A DNA stretch of 64,000 nt from Chlorops oryzae (taxonomy: Eukaryota > Arthropoda > Insecta > Diptera > Chloropidae). Under the pieces are notes generated by a model that made no database searches, was not told the DNA's origin, and saw nothing but the letters and a program-made list of their open reading frames with translations. The DNA is taken from contig CM035808.1 in NCBI GenBank assembly GCA_020466095.1, forward strand, positions 68,643,957-68,707,956, given 5' to 3'. Numbering within the stretch: the stretch's first letter is position 1; each line of letters starts with the position of its first letter. Both the position numbers and the translations under genes were made by a program. Shown in pieces: positions 10,162-21,740 of this stretch.

Positions 10162-11136
10162 GTTTTGTGTAAAAAATATATTTGTTGTTGTAACAAGAAA
10201 GAAAAGTCAATAAAGTAAAAGGAGATAAACAAAGTTACGAAACTAAAAGCAGAGAGAACTCCTGAGGCTTCTGTCATATTATTTACGAAGAGGTTTCCCT
10301 TCAACGAACCTAGGATTGACTGAGAGATGCCCTGGGACAAATTGAGATCGTTTTAGTCATTTGCTCTCTTCTAAGCACACAGACAAGTTGTAAACTAGAC
10401 CTCGAATAAAATGATGTGATTATTTTCTGTATGCAAAGCGCATTGTGACGAAGTCTTTATTTTTGAGTATATTGCAATGAAACCTATCATTGGAGTCTTA
10501 CTAGACCAAAGTTTTTTCACAGTTTTTCACATTTTGCGTCGTGTTTGGCTCTGCTAAACATTGTCAAAAAACATTTTCTACCAAAAAAAAAAACAACAAT
10601 ATGTAAAACTAGGATTTTCAATGAAAACTAATTTTTTGTTCATAAATGGCGGATACTTATAAGACCTACGTAATATATACAAACTAGAAAAGATGAAGTC
10701 CCACATTGGAGAGCGTGATAACGAGCCACGACGCTACAGTGTGAATCCCAGGTGACTGGGAGTAAAATCAATTTCGTTTGCTTATACAAGATACCGTCAG
10801 ATTATTACTGAAGTATGCAAGCGGAATTATGAAAATAAATGTTATCCAAGTAAAAGCATTTTTCAGCGTAGCTATTAAAGGCAGCGACAAGAAACGTATT
10901 GACATCTCACGCAGGTATACTACTATTTTTTCAAAGTTGCTTTTATTTGCGGCACATTAAAGTTGACTGAAGTTGATTTTTTTGTTTTAAAGAACTGTTA
11001 AGCTCCACTCCTGGAAGTGATGCTAACCCTGCCGGGAAAATGATCAGATTTGAAGCTCGAGTCGAAATTTTACCGCATTCGCCTCTTTTCAATATCGTGT
11101 TATATACTTCAAAAACTGTGTTTTTTTTCGTTTTAG
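10162..11136. other. Non-coding, probable intron/intergenic
   Basis: AT-rich, without a recognisable gene or repeat. The end (11121-11136) is a pyrimidine tract and AG that form the splice acceptor of the next exon. Confidence 0.4.
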
Positions 11137-11311
11137 GGCAAAGATTGTGTACGTCGGTGGTCTTTGTTTTTACTGTACTGGAATGATACTTATGGCGTTG
11201 ACGAGAACAAAAATGAGTGTAATAGTATTTAGTTGGGCAGCTGGAGTGTTGTATTCTTCCCTATTTACGATGCCGTATCTTCTTGTTGCTCATTATCATT
11301 CAATTGAAACG
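11137..11311 (+). CDS. Internal exon of an SLC45-like transporter
   Basis: This 175-bp exon has a T-rich acceptor (AG at 11135-11136) and a donor GTAAGC at 11312. Codons from 11138 read AKIVYVGGLCFYCTGMILMA .. FSWAAGVLYSSLFTMPYLL then VAHYHSIE, with no stop. The hydrophobic helices and the FTMPYLLVAHYH motif match my recollection of SLC45 (MFS proton-linked sugar transporter) proteins. One leading base completes a codon from the previous exon; the exon ends on a codon boundary. No other exon is seen nearby, so it either belongs to a gene with very large TE-filled introns or is an isolated copy. Confidence 0.6.
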
Positions 11312-11443
11312 GTAAGCATGAAAATCAATCTTAAAGTGTGTGCCGCAAGCAAACTGATAACTTTAGTGGTTTATTCAAATCAGCTGGAAATGGCTCAAAC
11401 GATTTTTTTTGTGTCGCTGGTCATTGCCTTATAAATTTTTTAT

Positions 11444-11530
11444 AGCCTAGCTCAACTGGTTAAGAGTATAACACACGTACTTGCCAACGCAAAATACCGT
11501 CGACGGAAGGTGTGTCTGGTATTCAAACAA
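11444..11530 (+). repeat. tRNA-like / SINE-like promoter sequence
   Basis: TAGCTCAACTGG (about 11448) is a good A box. A weak B-box-like GGTATTCAAAC lies about 65 bp later. The cloverleaf does not close, so it is more likely a degraded tRNA-derived SINE than a tRNA gene. Confidence 0.35.
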
Positions 11531-12104
11531 ATAATGCAGCTCGATTTCCAAAGGCCGAAACAGAGAAAACCGTCGATTTCAGAACTGGCCTAGAAATAAA
11601 AAGCTATCAGAATTGTAAGTCTCTCCTTAAGAGTCTTTTTAAATAGCGAGTTGTGTTGAAATACCTGTTTTTAAGCCGCCTGCATAATTGAAAAGTGATT
11701 ATTCCCATGCGCAATTAAACTGCGACCGACACGGCCTTGAAAATTGCGTGGAAAATTAGTATTGAAAGAGCGTAATCAAAATTGAAAGCATTCTAAAACT
11801 AAGCCCGCAAAGGATTGATCAATGACTATTCAGGCTGTTAAAACGTGATATTTTACTCAATATAAAATTCCAAAATGACAAAAAATGGATAACATTTGAA
11901 AGGCTTTGCTTGGCGCGGTCTTTGAAATGAACTAAAGTTTTTTGGGACCTCTAAACCAGAATTACCTTCATCTGTGCAGTGCAAATTTTCGTTCACTTCT
12001 AAAACTGCCTACTATAGACTTAAAGCCCATACTGAGATATGCAGTAAATACTTGGGCATAAGAAGCCTGTTCCCTACGGCCTCACAAAGTGAAAGAGAGA
12101 CAAT
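11531..12104. other. Non-coding spacer
   Basis: No gene or repeat recognised. Confidence 0.35.
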
Positions 12105-12376
12105 AGGGTATTTGACTGATTTTCAAAAAGTGTTTCATTGAAATCCTTATAGCTTTAAATAATGGAAATTAAAATATTTCCGGAATATCTTCCATAGTTT
12201 TTGTTAAAATCAAGATTTAAATTAACATGTTTACGATAACGCAAAAAAAGGTATTGCTGCCATTTTACTAATCATATGTTAGCTGTGACGTCATGTGCAA
12301 GTAAACAAAAATCGAATATAGTGGAATCACGTTGCCTTTGCTTTTATAGATTAAGTTATGGACTGAAATTTAAGAA

Positions 12377-14306
12377 ATGGTTTATAAATGGTGTGTTGTG
12401 CCGCAATGTACAAATACTACAATACGTAGTCCAGAAAAGTGGTTTGTTTCGGTGCCAAAAGATCCGATAAAGCGCAACAAGTGGCTGCAGTTAGCTCGGC
12501 GTGACCCAAAGAGCATTGGCGGCTCTTCAAATGTTTTTATGTGTGAAGATCATTTCAATGTTAGTATGGTTATTTAATTTAAAATAATTTTAATATACAA
12601 CAAATACCAAACTTCATCCACTCCATCGGCAACCTTTGCGATTTGTATTTTAGATTGAGAAAGACGTGGCAAATTATATTCAATATAAAATGGGATATAG
12701 CAAGCACATTCTTTTGGCAGATGGAGCTTTGCCATCAAAATTCGACTGGCAACATGGAAGCAAAAAACGACCAGAGTATGCAAGTTCTTTTCAGGCGGTG
12801 GTATCCAAGAGAGCAAGATGCATTGAAGATAGTAATGTTCCGGAAACAAGTATCCAAACAAACCAATATTTCATAGATTTGAACCATACAGCCTCATCGG
12901 AGAAAAAACAAGTGGAGACTATTACTGAAAAAAATTTAACATCAAGTGTTCCGGAAACCAATATTTAAACAAATCTGATAGGCATTGAATCCGATCATAT
13001 AAGGTCAACGAATACAAGAAACTTAGGAATCAACACTGACTCAATTTTATCCTCAGATAAGGCAGTCCAAGTCACAACAAAAGTAATAATGCCTTGTAAC
13101 TGTAAATGTATACCTTCAACTTCAGATAAAGCAGTCCAAGTTAAACAACAAACAAACCGGCATTATAGAAGTAAATGTACACAAACAGCACTGTCCCAAA
13201 ATGATATTTCTACTTCGCCTTTTAAATGTGTTACTGTATCTCGATATACTTCTCCTTTTAAGATTCAGCCACATAAATTTCGAGCTCCTCAAGCAAGTAA
13301 AAGGATTTATTTCCACGAAGAAGAAAAATCAGACAGTGACATATCTTGTTTAACTGAAGTAGCATCTCTTTTTGTAGCACCATCATCATCATCGAGAGTT
13401 TCTGACTCTGATAGTAATGTCACTGATATTGATATTCTAAAATTGCAAGGTCTTGAAACAACTTTACGCAGCATTAAAAAGAAACCAATGATGTATATTG
13501 GTGTTCCAGAAAAATGCTATTTCCTAATTGACCTGATATATAAGCATACTCTTGTAAATGTGGAACATATTTTGTTATGTTTAAAAAAAATCAGGATGAA
13601 CAGCACATTTTCCGAACTTGGAGATAATTTTGGGATATCTATATTGTACGCTAGTAAGGTTTTCTTAAACAGTATTCCTAAAATTTCCAGTGTCATGCAT
13701 CCTTTTATAATTAACATAGATGAAAATTTGGCGAAGAAGAACCTCCCAATTGCATTTAGACATAACTATAACAATATCAGCTGCATTATAGACTGCCTAG
13801 AGATAGACATACAGAAACCATCGAAAGCAGTACATCAAGCTCTGACATGGTCCGATTACAAAAAAGGAAATACTGTAAAGCATTTGATTGCCTGTACACC
13901 AAATGGCTTAGTAAATTATGTTTCTCCAGGGTTTGGAGGTAGAACAAGTGACGTGACCATTGTGCAGAGTTGTAATTTTTTAGATGGATTGCAACCGGGC
14001 ACATTCATATTAGCTGACAGGGGCTTCAAGCATATTGAAACCGTCCTTCTTGAAAGAGGTATACACTTATTGAGGCCACCCAGTGTAAAAGCTGGTTTAC
14101 CTTTATCTAAAGCTGATGTTCGTCAAACCAAAATTATTGCCAGCTTAAGAATTCATGTGGAGAGAGTAATAAGGCGTTTGAGAGAGTTTTGTATGCTGAA
14201 GCAGCACTCTGTAATTAATTCAAACATTTTACGTGTACTTGATCATGTAATTATTATAGCATGTGCACTTATAAACTTGCAGGACTCGCTTATTAAATCG
14301 TGTTGA
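12377..14306 (+). pseudogene. THAP-domain DDE transposase, one premature stop
   Basis: Exon 1 is 12377-12559: MVYKWCVVPQC, PKDPIKRNKWLQLAR and CEDHF, a C2CH THAP DNA-binding finger. A 94-bp GT..TAG intron lies at 12560-12653, then IEKDVANYIQYKMGY completes THAP in frame. A Ser/Gln-rich linker contains one in-frame TAA at 12966-12968 (a CAA-to-TAA change by context). The frame then runs open to 14306 with a DDE_4-type catalytic domain: Asp in IIDCLEI (13791-13793), Asp in LADRGF (14016-14018), Glu in HVERVIRR (14160-14162), plus ALTWSDYK and GGRTSDVTI. All three catalytic residues are kept. It cuts and pastes the element by binding the ends through THAP. Confidence 0.8.
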
Positions 14307-15075
14307 ATTCATTTTTACTTCTATATTTTTAAGTTCTTCCCGACTTGAAATGACCTTTTAAAAAACTTTTAAAATACGTTATATTGTTTTCAAAATCAAA
14401 TCTATATGAACTGAAATGTATACACAGTAAATATAAGAACCTATTTTTACATCAACGCATTTATCATTTTAACAACGTATTATCTTAAAGTAGCATTTTA
14501 TGAAATAAAAACTTTTGGTTGTTCGAAAACCTGAAAAATTATTGCATCTATTCGGCTTTTTTCCAGTATTTTTCCAAAATCAGAATATCTGCATCAACAT
14601 TCCGAATAAATTCCAACACATGTTGCAAGAATTGCAAAAAAAATATTCAAAATGCACATATACTTGTAGGTCGTTCCGTTCCACGCAAAATTTGCCACAA
14701 AAATAATTTATTTGAAAAAAAATTTTTTTTTTTCGATAGAATAGCCAAAAATATTAGGTACGTATTATTTTTTTCACAAAATTTTCAATAGTTTTCCGTT
14801 TACTGGGAAATTTTTTTTAAATCTCACGTTTTCCAAAAAATTAATTTTTCAATCGCTTACACTGCAAAAACTAAGGACATTAGAAAATTTTTTTCAAGGA
14901 ATAAAATGTTTGTCTTTTATTGAGTTTTGATGTGAACAATACTATATACCGTTATAACTATAAGTAAATACATATTTTTTATTCAACTTAAACATACCAC
15001 AGCGTAATAAAAATAAGTAATGAGTAATAAGGAAAAAACTTGAGTTACCATTGCAAAAATCATATCTTATTTTTG
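14307..15075. other. AT-rich intergenic between convergent genes
   Basis: Very AT-rich spacer between the 3' ends of the transposase and nuclease genes. AATAAA-like signals on both strands may serve as polyadenylation sites. No convincing ORF. Confidence 0.4.
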
Positions 15076-16438
15076 TTACTCTACACTATTGCGATATAAA
15101 ATAGGATAAATGTTTATTTTTCAAAATGACATCAATTTGTTTAAAAGTTCAGTAACATAAGCACTGTCATATGTAACACATACAATCTGAACATTTTTGG
15201 ATTCTTCAAAATTGCTATCAGCAACACAAAAATAACATTTTTGCATACCAGATGTATACATTTGTAGTTGCACTTGTGCCATACACTTCCTTGTGACAAC
15301 TCCATTTTTTATGTAATTTTTTGTATTTCTTTCACTCGTCGGACATTTAATTTCAATAATAGCATCCTCACAAATTCCATCGGGAGATGCTGCAATTATA
15401 GGGTAGTCCAAGGATATTAGAAGACCACATAGTTTGAATTTTTTCTTTAAACTTTTTTCAACAGTTTGGCAGACCAATAACTCCAGTTGTCTGCCTCTTT
15501 TCATAGCTACTGTGTCAGGCACCTTAGCACCCATGATGGCAGAAACTAATGTGCTATTTGATGTTTGGCAAGCTCTTACCTCATGTGCCTTGGATGCGGT
15601 GATACGACCATATCGTAACTCATACCACAGCTTGCTTTTATTTTGGTTTCTTGTTGCTTCCTCAATGCTTTTTATAACCCCTTCATTAAATTTCTTTTTT
15701 ATCATTTCCATACATACATCTGCATCTGTGCATTTTTTTGCTTATTAAACAATGCAATGAATATTGCAAAACACTTGTATGTTGGAAATCTCTTTGATGT
15801 CTGAGGAGCTCGCAGTTGTCGATTTTTCGCTTCTTGCCTTCCGAAATAAACTCTGTTAGAAGTGTTGATGAGCTTGGTTGGTGTGACACTTCTTTTTTGC
15901 ACATCTGGCCAACAGTTATATACTTAAGCGTAGTCCCTACTCGCGACAAGGTTGACTTTCTCCAGTAACATTCCACCGACGTACAGGGAGGTTCTTCAGT
16001 TCTGCGATGGACCCAAATCAAAAAAGCAACTGCGTGTTTGCATCCTCCAGCGGAAGCGGCACAGTCGTGACATTGACAGCTAATGATTTCCCCCTCGTTT
16101 TCATTTATAACCATTGTTAAGTTGTATTGTCGATTTTTAACGTTATGTTCTGGGCACACCTTACACTTGACTGTGCATATTCCACTGCCACAATGCAATT
16201 GCACGTAGCCAATAGCATCGTCGCCATAAGAATGTCTTGCGGATCTGTAAATCCAAAGAAATTAATTGTTTATGTTAACATCACCTCAAATCAAGAAGGT
16301 ACTTACTTAGCTGTTTTAACGTTTCTGAGCTCTGCACCAAAAAAATCAGCGTTATTCCTAAAAAAAAGGGCCACCATAAGAGCGTCTACTTGTGGCAGAT
16401 TGTTGCTATCAGCTCGCACAAAATTTTCCTCCATTCTA
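15076..16438 (-). pseudogene. SWIM finger + YqaJ-type nuclease of ISL2EU
   Basis: Exon 1 (about 16438-16306) begins MEENFVRAD. A GTAAGT..ACAG intron (about 16305-16243) follows, then a second exon reads YVQLHCGSG with ISCQCHDC / GGCKHAVAFLIW, a CxCxnCxH SWIM zinc finger. The YqaJ-type domain lies at 15711-15121: WYELRYGRITASKAHEV, IAASPDGICEDAIIEIKCP and AQVQLQMYTSGM carry the Asp, Glu-x-Lys and Gln residues expected of a lambda-exonuclease-like site. Defects: a one-base slip in the T7 run (15733-15739) puts the two halves in different frames, and the stop at 15121-15123 replaces the Trp expected before a NIYP segment that is still readable to about 15076. It is probably an accessory nuclease for transposition. 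Confidence 0.75.
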
Positions 16439-16711
16439 TAAAAAACTCAAACAGTCGGAATATTGAAAGAATTGATTATAAACACAGCACAGCTGTTTTG
16501 TTTACTTGCTCGTGACGTCACTTCGTTTCAACCAATCACAGACCGTTTCGCATTTCCTTCAACTCATTCAAAAAAGCAAGTGTTTTATTTTGGTTTTTTA
16601 TAGAAAATAAACATATAATTGTTTAAAATATCATCAAATATCAATTTTTACATCAAATTCTATAAGCATAACCGCAATTTGTTACAACATTTTAATGGTG
16701 TCAAATACCCT

Positions 16712-17701
16712 TTTTTATTCACGCTTCTTAAATTCTTCAAATATGTCAATAATTTTATATCTTCGAAGTCTATGACTATTTTCATGTATGTGGCAATCAG
16801 CGATTTTGCATTTACTTTACGAGAAAAAATTTACACGATCGTGTCTCTGGCGAAGTGAAGATAGAAAGTCACATGCAACCCTGCGTCCTCAATACTATGT
16901 GATTACTTGACATCTCAGTATGAGAGAAACTAACGTAATAACTTTGAAGTTGTTTTCTACTTTTGTACATGTGATTCTTGTGAGCGCTTTAACTGATGCA
17001 TATCTCAGTATAGGCTCTCATAAATGTAATCAATTCCTTACTTATGATACAAAAAAACAACCTTGTCGGATAAGTACATAGAAAAAAGAACGAAAGTACC
17101 GAGGTTGTAATCTCACAAGGACTTTTTACAGGCGCCAATTATATGAAAACAAAGTATTCTTGAGCTTTTTATGACGATTAGTGTCATGAGATTAAAAGTT
17201 TTTGTGAATAGACACGCATTTTATGGGAGCATTTACTACATCCTGAACAAGTAATTTACATCTAATCCACTTCAAGCACCATCTCAAGGCAAAAGTAGTC
17301 AATAAGTAATGTCTTTTTCCAGCAACACTTATAATATGGAGCTAAGCTGCGTCTACAACCCTCGACGGCAGTATTAAGTTGGTTTTCCGCAAAGGCAATC
17401 CACGTTGAATTAGTTACGGAACTACCAATAGAAACCTTCAGCGGAGCTATTGCAACATTGCAACTATCTTCGCCGGAGCTCCAAACCAGTTTCAGGAACT
17501 GCAAAGTGCGGTGCAAGCTCCTGGGGCATAAATCCCTACTAAAAATTATTGCTGTCATAAGGGTATCACTTTGAATTTATGCAGCTTATTTTGAATTTTT
17601 TTTTACACAAAATTATTTTTTATACATAAGGAAACATAATTTTACTATTTCAACGCGATCATACAACTTTTTTTTTCATATAAGAACGACCCACCCTAAT
17701 A
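16712..17701. other. Unassigned spacer
   Basis: Nothing recognised. A GC-richer patch at 17310-17530 is open on - for 98 codons (17262-17558) and has a coding feel on both strands, but I cannot match it to any family. Confidence 0.3.
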
Positions 17702-18788
17702 TATAGGATATTTTCGATTTACCGAGCTCAATGTTGTTAGCACTTCTCGTAAAATCTAATTTCTCGTTAAATTGAGTACCATCATAAATTCATTTTTTTC
17801 TTATTGTAAGAGATTAAAAATATAAATTGGGCTTACAAACTATTTTTTTTTATATATGAGATCACGTTTTGTTTAAATTATAAAATACATAGTAATATGG
17901 GGCATTCTTTTATAAACCTTACAAAAAAAGGGGGAAAATTCACCTAGGTCTTTTCAATTGCGCGATATTTGTTACAGCTTCTAGATATGAAATTATTCAA
18001 CATGTAGTCCAAAATATTTCTGAGATAGCTTTATTTTCGGAAGACCGTTAGTTTAAAGTTTGCTGAAAACCCGTTTTTTTTACAAAAATTCAAAGAAAAT
18101 TTGATGAATTGAATTGAGAGTTTATTGTCAAAGAGTAATGATGATAGGTAAACAACTGCAGTGTTGCCAGTAGAAAAATGTATTTTTGTGTTAAAAAAGG
18201 AGAAGGGGTTTGAGAAATCTTTTGCTTGATTACATGGCGAGTCTGATTTATACCAGACCTGTAGCATTCAAACTTCCCCCGGGTGGCGCAAAGAATTTTC
18301 CACAATTTTTTCCTTTTAATTTTCGTAGTTCCTTCCACCTAAGACCAAGAATAGTGGTGGGACAAAGCTTCTTCTAGCCCCTAGGTTGGTACGCGACTGA
18401 TTTCTACTAACGTATGCTTACGTTGGGAATTAAAAATTTATATCACTGAACAACAGTGCACAATTAAGCAGTAAGTCCAACAGCGCCTGCGCTTTTTCGA
18501 TTTCACGCAGGTCACGCAAAATTGAACATTACTTTTCATACATTGACTGCTTGCGGCAGTTGGCGCAGCACACGCGCTTTTAGACTCCCCGCTAACCATT
18601 TCTTGGATTCCTCTTTGTTTCTCTTTATGCTTTTTTACTGATTTCTTATGTTGCTCGCTAAACCGAGTGCACAAAAACATTGTTGTGCCATTTTGTTCGT
18701 TATATAAGATACTCAATGGAACGAATTTAAATGCTCGTTAAATGCGAAACCTGCTAACGCGAATACTGGTTAAATCGGAAATCTCCTG

Positions 18789-18790
<2 letters not shown>
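17702..18790. mobile_element. TIR DNA element, TA-flanked (copy A)
   Basis: The left end TATAGGATATTTTCGATTTA (17702) and the right end GTTAAATCGGAAATCTCCTG (18769-18788, then TA) are imperfect inverted repeats. Subterminal CTCGTTAAAT words recur. About 400 bp of the interior (17702-18095) is repeated at 32180-32676. TA flanks suggest a Tc1/mariner or pogo relative. No transposase ORF. Confidence 0.6.
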
Positions 18791-18831
<41 letters not shown>

Positions 18832-18860
18832 GTATATATTTTGATCTATATATATATTTT
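18791..18860. repeat. (TA)n microsatellite
   Basis: About 20 TA units from 18796, then degenerate TATATTTATG. Adjacent to the end of the TIR element at the TA target. Confidence 0.9.
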
Positions 18861-19214
18861 AACCATTTTAGTTAAAATGCAACACCTTCGCCATCATAAT
18901 ATTCCTTATCATCACGATGGGCACAAATTCCTCAAAGGGAGGAATGTTGTCAGTAATTTTTCGGCTGAAACATTTTCAATTACCTGTACCCTCTTTCCAC
19001 CGTCACTGTACATTTAAAACCCAACAGCGAAATTGCGCACGTAAATAAACAACAAAGAACAAGCCCTAATGCAATGACCGAAAAACAATCGACGAAGCAG
19101 AATTGCAGCCATGAGCGAATACTAACGCGAACAGCACCAGTCGCGGTAATATGCAATTCAGCATTGTTAGGTTGTCCAAATGTTCTGAGGTTTGTTCTTT
19201 CTTAGGTATGTTCC
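18861..19214. other. Spacer
   Basis: No gene or repeat recognised. Confidence 0.35.
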
Positions 19215-19740
19215 TTCTTCAACGCTGAAATACTATCCCTTGACGCTGATGATAACAATGAATTTGTATGCATTAAAGTTCAAATGAAAACCAAATCAAT
19301 ACTTGTATCTGTTGCATAATTACAACGTAAAAGCGATATTAATATATATTTGCGACATACCAATCTGTTAAATAATCTGCATGACAATCTCGCCGATGCT
19401 GACTTTATCATTGCAGGTGGCGATTTTCATCTTCCCCACGTCTCCTGGAGCCGCCAATATAATACTTGGTTCTATTCTCCCTCGACAAACGAGAACCTTT
19501 TTCTGGACTGCATTTTAGGTCTTCCGCTATGCCAAGTCAACTTTATTCACAAACTTCAATAGTCTATTGGTTGATTTAATCTTCGTTAACTACAACTTCT
19601 TATCAACAATAATTAAGTCTTATCCCCTATCGTGGGAAGGTGTTCGTACGAAAGTGTAAAGGCGAAGTGGGTTATTGACAGGCCTGATATTGATCGCATC
19701 GTCAGTGCTGAACAACAACAACAACAACAACAACAACAAT
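19215..19740 (+). pseudogene. LINE endonuclease fragment (first)
   Basis: Starts near 19215 with EFVCIKVQMKTKSILVSVA, a YLRHTNLLNNLHDNL helix, then IIAGGDFHLPHVSW (19402 on), the conserved GDFNxP motif, and a LLVDLIFVNYNFLSTI-like segment with one or two stops. The C-terminal part decays into a (CAA)n tract at 19709-19740. It is the C-terminal half of an APE-type endonuclease of a CR1-like LINE, distinct from the one starting at about 19950 because the domain order restarts there. Confidence 0.65.
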
Positions 19741-19949
19741 AGAACATCTCTCTTAAATAACATTTGTAAATGTACAGATATTAACGTAATCGGAAATATG
19801 CATATTTTAATTTGCATATTTTTTCTCATACTTAAAGTCAACTTTAATTATATTTATTCTTATTCCTATTTCTCCTTTTTTTCATAATTTCAAGCCAGTT
19901 TAAGGGTATTATTTTTAATCTTCATAATAAAATCTGATGCGAGGTTAAG

Positions 19950-20460
19950 CACTAACAATGACTTTCTGAAAACGATTTTGAGCTTAGTAAGCAATAACCA
20001 TAGTGGTCTCAATTTCTGTTTCTTAAACGCACGTAATTTGAACGCTAGCAAGCGTGACAACTTCAATCATGCTCTTGATTCTGTTACGGTTGACATAATT
20101 AGTGTCGCAGGAACTTAGTTTCAAGAAGAAGTTCATGACCGTATAGTGTCACTGAAAAATTTTAAAGTTATTTGTAATGACAGACATACGGGATCGAGGG
20201 GTGGTGGTGTCGCCTTATATATCACATCAATAACATCATCATAACATCATAACATCAATTTCCTCAAAAAATAATTTTTTAATCTATAAATGACAATGCA
20301 GTTGAGTATTTGTTGGTGGAAATATCGGATAAAATTCAAAAATGTCTGATCGTGTGTGTATCTTAGACCGTACATCAAAAAAAAAATGCACCGTATACCA
20401 GCGATTATGTCGCACTTTTTCAAAACAATTACGAAAAGAAAAAAAAATTTGTTCTATCGA
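19950..20460 (+). pseudogene. LINE endonuclease N-terminal half (second)
   Basis: Reads LNFCFLNARNLNASKRDNF, TVDIISVAGT (the catalytic Glu replaced in the TET-like motif), RIVSLKNFKVICNDRHTGSR and GGGVALYI. After a short insertion it continues NAVEYLLVEISDKIQKCLIV; then, past an A-run indel, a SDYVALFQNNYE segment follows. It is cut at about 20476 by the first foldback. Its continuation is at 25025-27130. Confidence 0.7.
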
Positions 20461-21312
20461 ACGTAGAGGTCGCGTATTAGTAAATATCTTCATAACTCTG
20501 GTGTTAACTGCCGGATTTTAAAGTTTGATACATTAATGTTTTTGTCGCGAGGAATATGGCCTCTACAGAAGTCACTGACCTTAGGCGTTCCATTCTAGTA
20601 CTTACCCTTAAGATCTCAGTGCCTAATATACCACCATTATATCAAAAAAATAAAACCTTTAAAATATCATCAAAGTTCTCCTCAGGAAGTATATCGATAT
20701 TTCCAACATAACTATTTTTTAACTAAAATTAGAAAATTTTTTTTAAGTTCTTTTGTCCATTTTTTGGTCCATATTTACATATGAGTTGAAGTTTAATGTT
20801 CCAAATTAACACCAAAATGTACTTTGAGATATGCCAAGTAATTTTTCCCAAAACACTGCAGTGCTTAACATAAATGACGCATTAGCGAACTATAAACGTT
20901 TGATATTCCAAAAAAAGCTACTCTTCCTGAAAGTATGCTATTAAATATTTTATTTAAATGCATCAAAATATCGCTCATTTACTTCAATAACGTCATATTT
21001 CCAAAAAATTTTATTTTCCAGAACACTCGTTCAAAACCCTTTAGGAATTTAAACTAATTTTAAACTAATGGAACAACTGATTGATTTAAAGTGACAATTA
21101 ATTTAAACTCTGACTTTTTCCCATAAAGAAAACTGCCTTTTTTTAGCATAGCGATGCCCTGCGGCAAAGTCAATTGTCTGAATCTGCATATCTTTTAAAT
21201 AAGTTTAAGATCAGTTAATTGTAAATTGATATTATTTTAGTTTCTCTTTGAGTGATTTCAAAGTTGTTTTTTTTTTCAAGTTAATTGAAAAGGAGTTCTT
21301 AGAACAAAAATA

Positions 21313-21370
21313 AGAGAGATTGTCTTACAATCCGATGTTGGTGAGTTCAAATCCCCTTCAGGCAAGAGTT
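21313..21370 (+). repeat. tRNA-like segment
   Basis: GGTGAGTTCAAATCCCCTTC has a B-box-like core followed by a T-run. It lies inside foldback element 1. The A box is poor. Confidence 0.35.
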
Positions 21371-21659
21371 TTTTTAAATTTTTTTTGGGTTAAAAGTAGA
21401 TACTAATATATATTTAAATAATAATTAACAAACTTAGAAGAATATGCTTTCAACCAAACTTTTTATTCAAAATAATAAAAAAAGGTAATTTCTAGTGGAA
21501 CTTATAGGACTTCTTCAAAAAGCTTGTGTATTACGTTTTTGAAGAAAGTATGGAATCTTTACTGTGGTGGCAGCTTCTTTTCTCCCACATGAGATAATCA
21601 AAATTTTCCTTAATAAATAAAACTGCTTCCTTCAATTCCCAATTTTTCCACATCTTTTT

Positions 21660-21740
21660 TCTGCCTGCAAGAGGATTCGAACTCTAGCCTTCGGATGGCT
21701 AAGCGCAATCGCTATGCGCTACGCCCCGGAGGGATCGAAT
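21660..21740 (-). repeat. tRNA-like segment, opposite strand
   Basis: On - it reads CCGGGGCGTAGCGCATAGCG at the A-box side, then GGCTAGAGTTCGAATCCTC, a good B box. It is possibly a degraded tRNA or a tRNA-derived SINE head inside foldback element 1. Confidence 0.4.

Larger units (their letters stand above)
12105..16711. mobile_element. ISL2EU-type DNA transposon, near complete
   Basis: Short TIRs AGGGTATTTGAC (12105-12116) and its complement (16700-16711). Inside them is a second, longer inverted pair: GTGACGTCA..GCAAGTAAACAAAA near 12283 and its inverse near 16497-16523. It encodes two convergent genes: a THAP plus DDE transposase (+) and a SWIM zinc finger plus YqaJ nuclease (-). That pair is the hallmark of ISL2EU elements in the PIF/Harbinger/ISL2EU/Spy group. 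A clear TSD was not found. Each gene carries few disabling mutations, so this is a fairly young but dead copy. Confidence 0.75.

Noticed and set aside
15434..15748. 104-codon + ORF
   Set aside because: Mirror of the YqaJ nuclease on -; no own motif.
18742..19017. 91-codon + ORF
   Set aside because: Its middle is the (TA)n tract read as Tyr-Ile repeats; not a gene.
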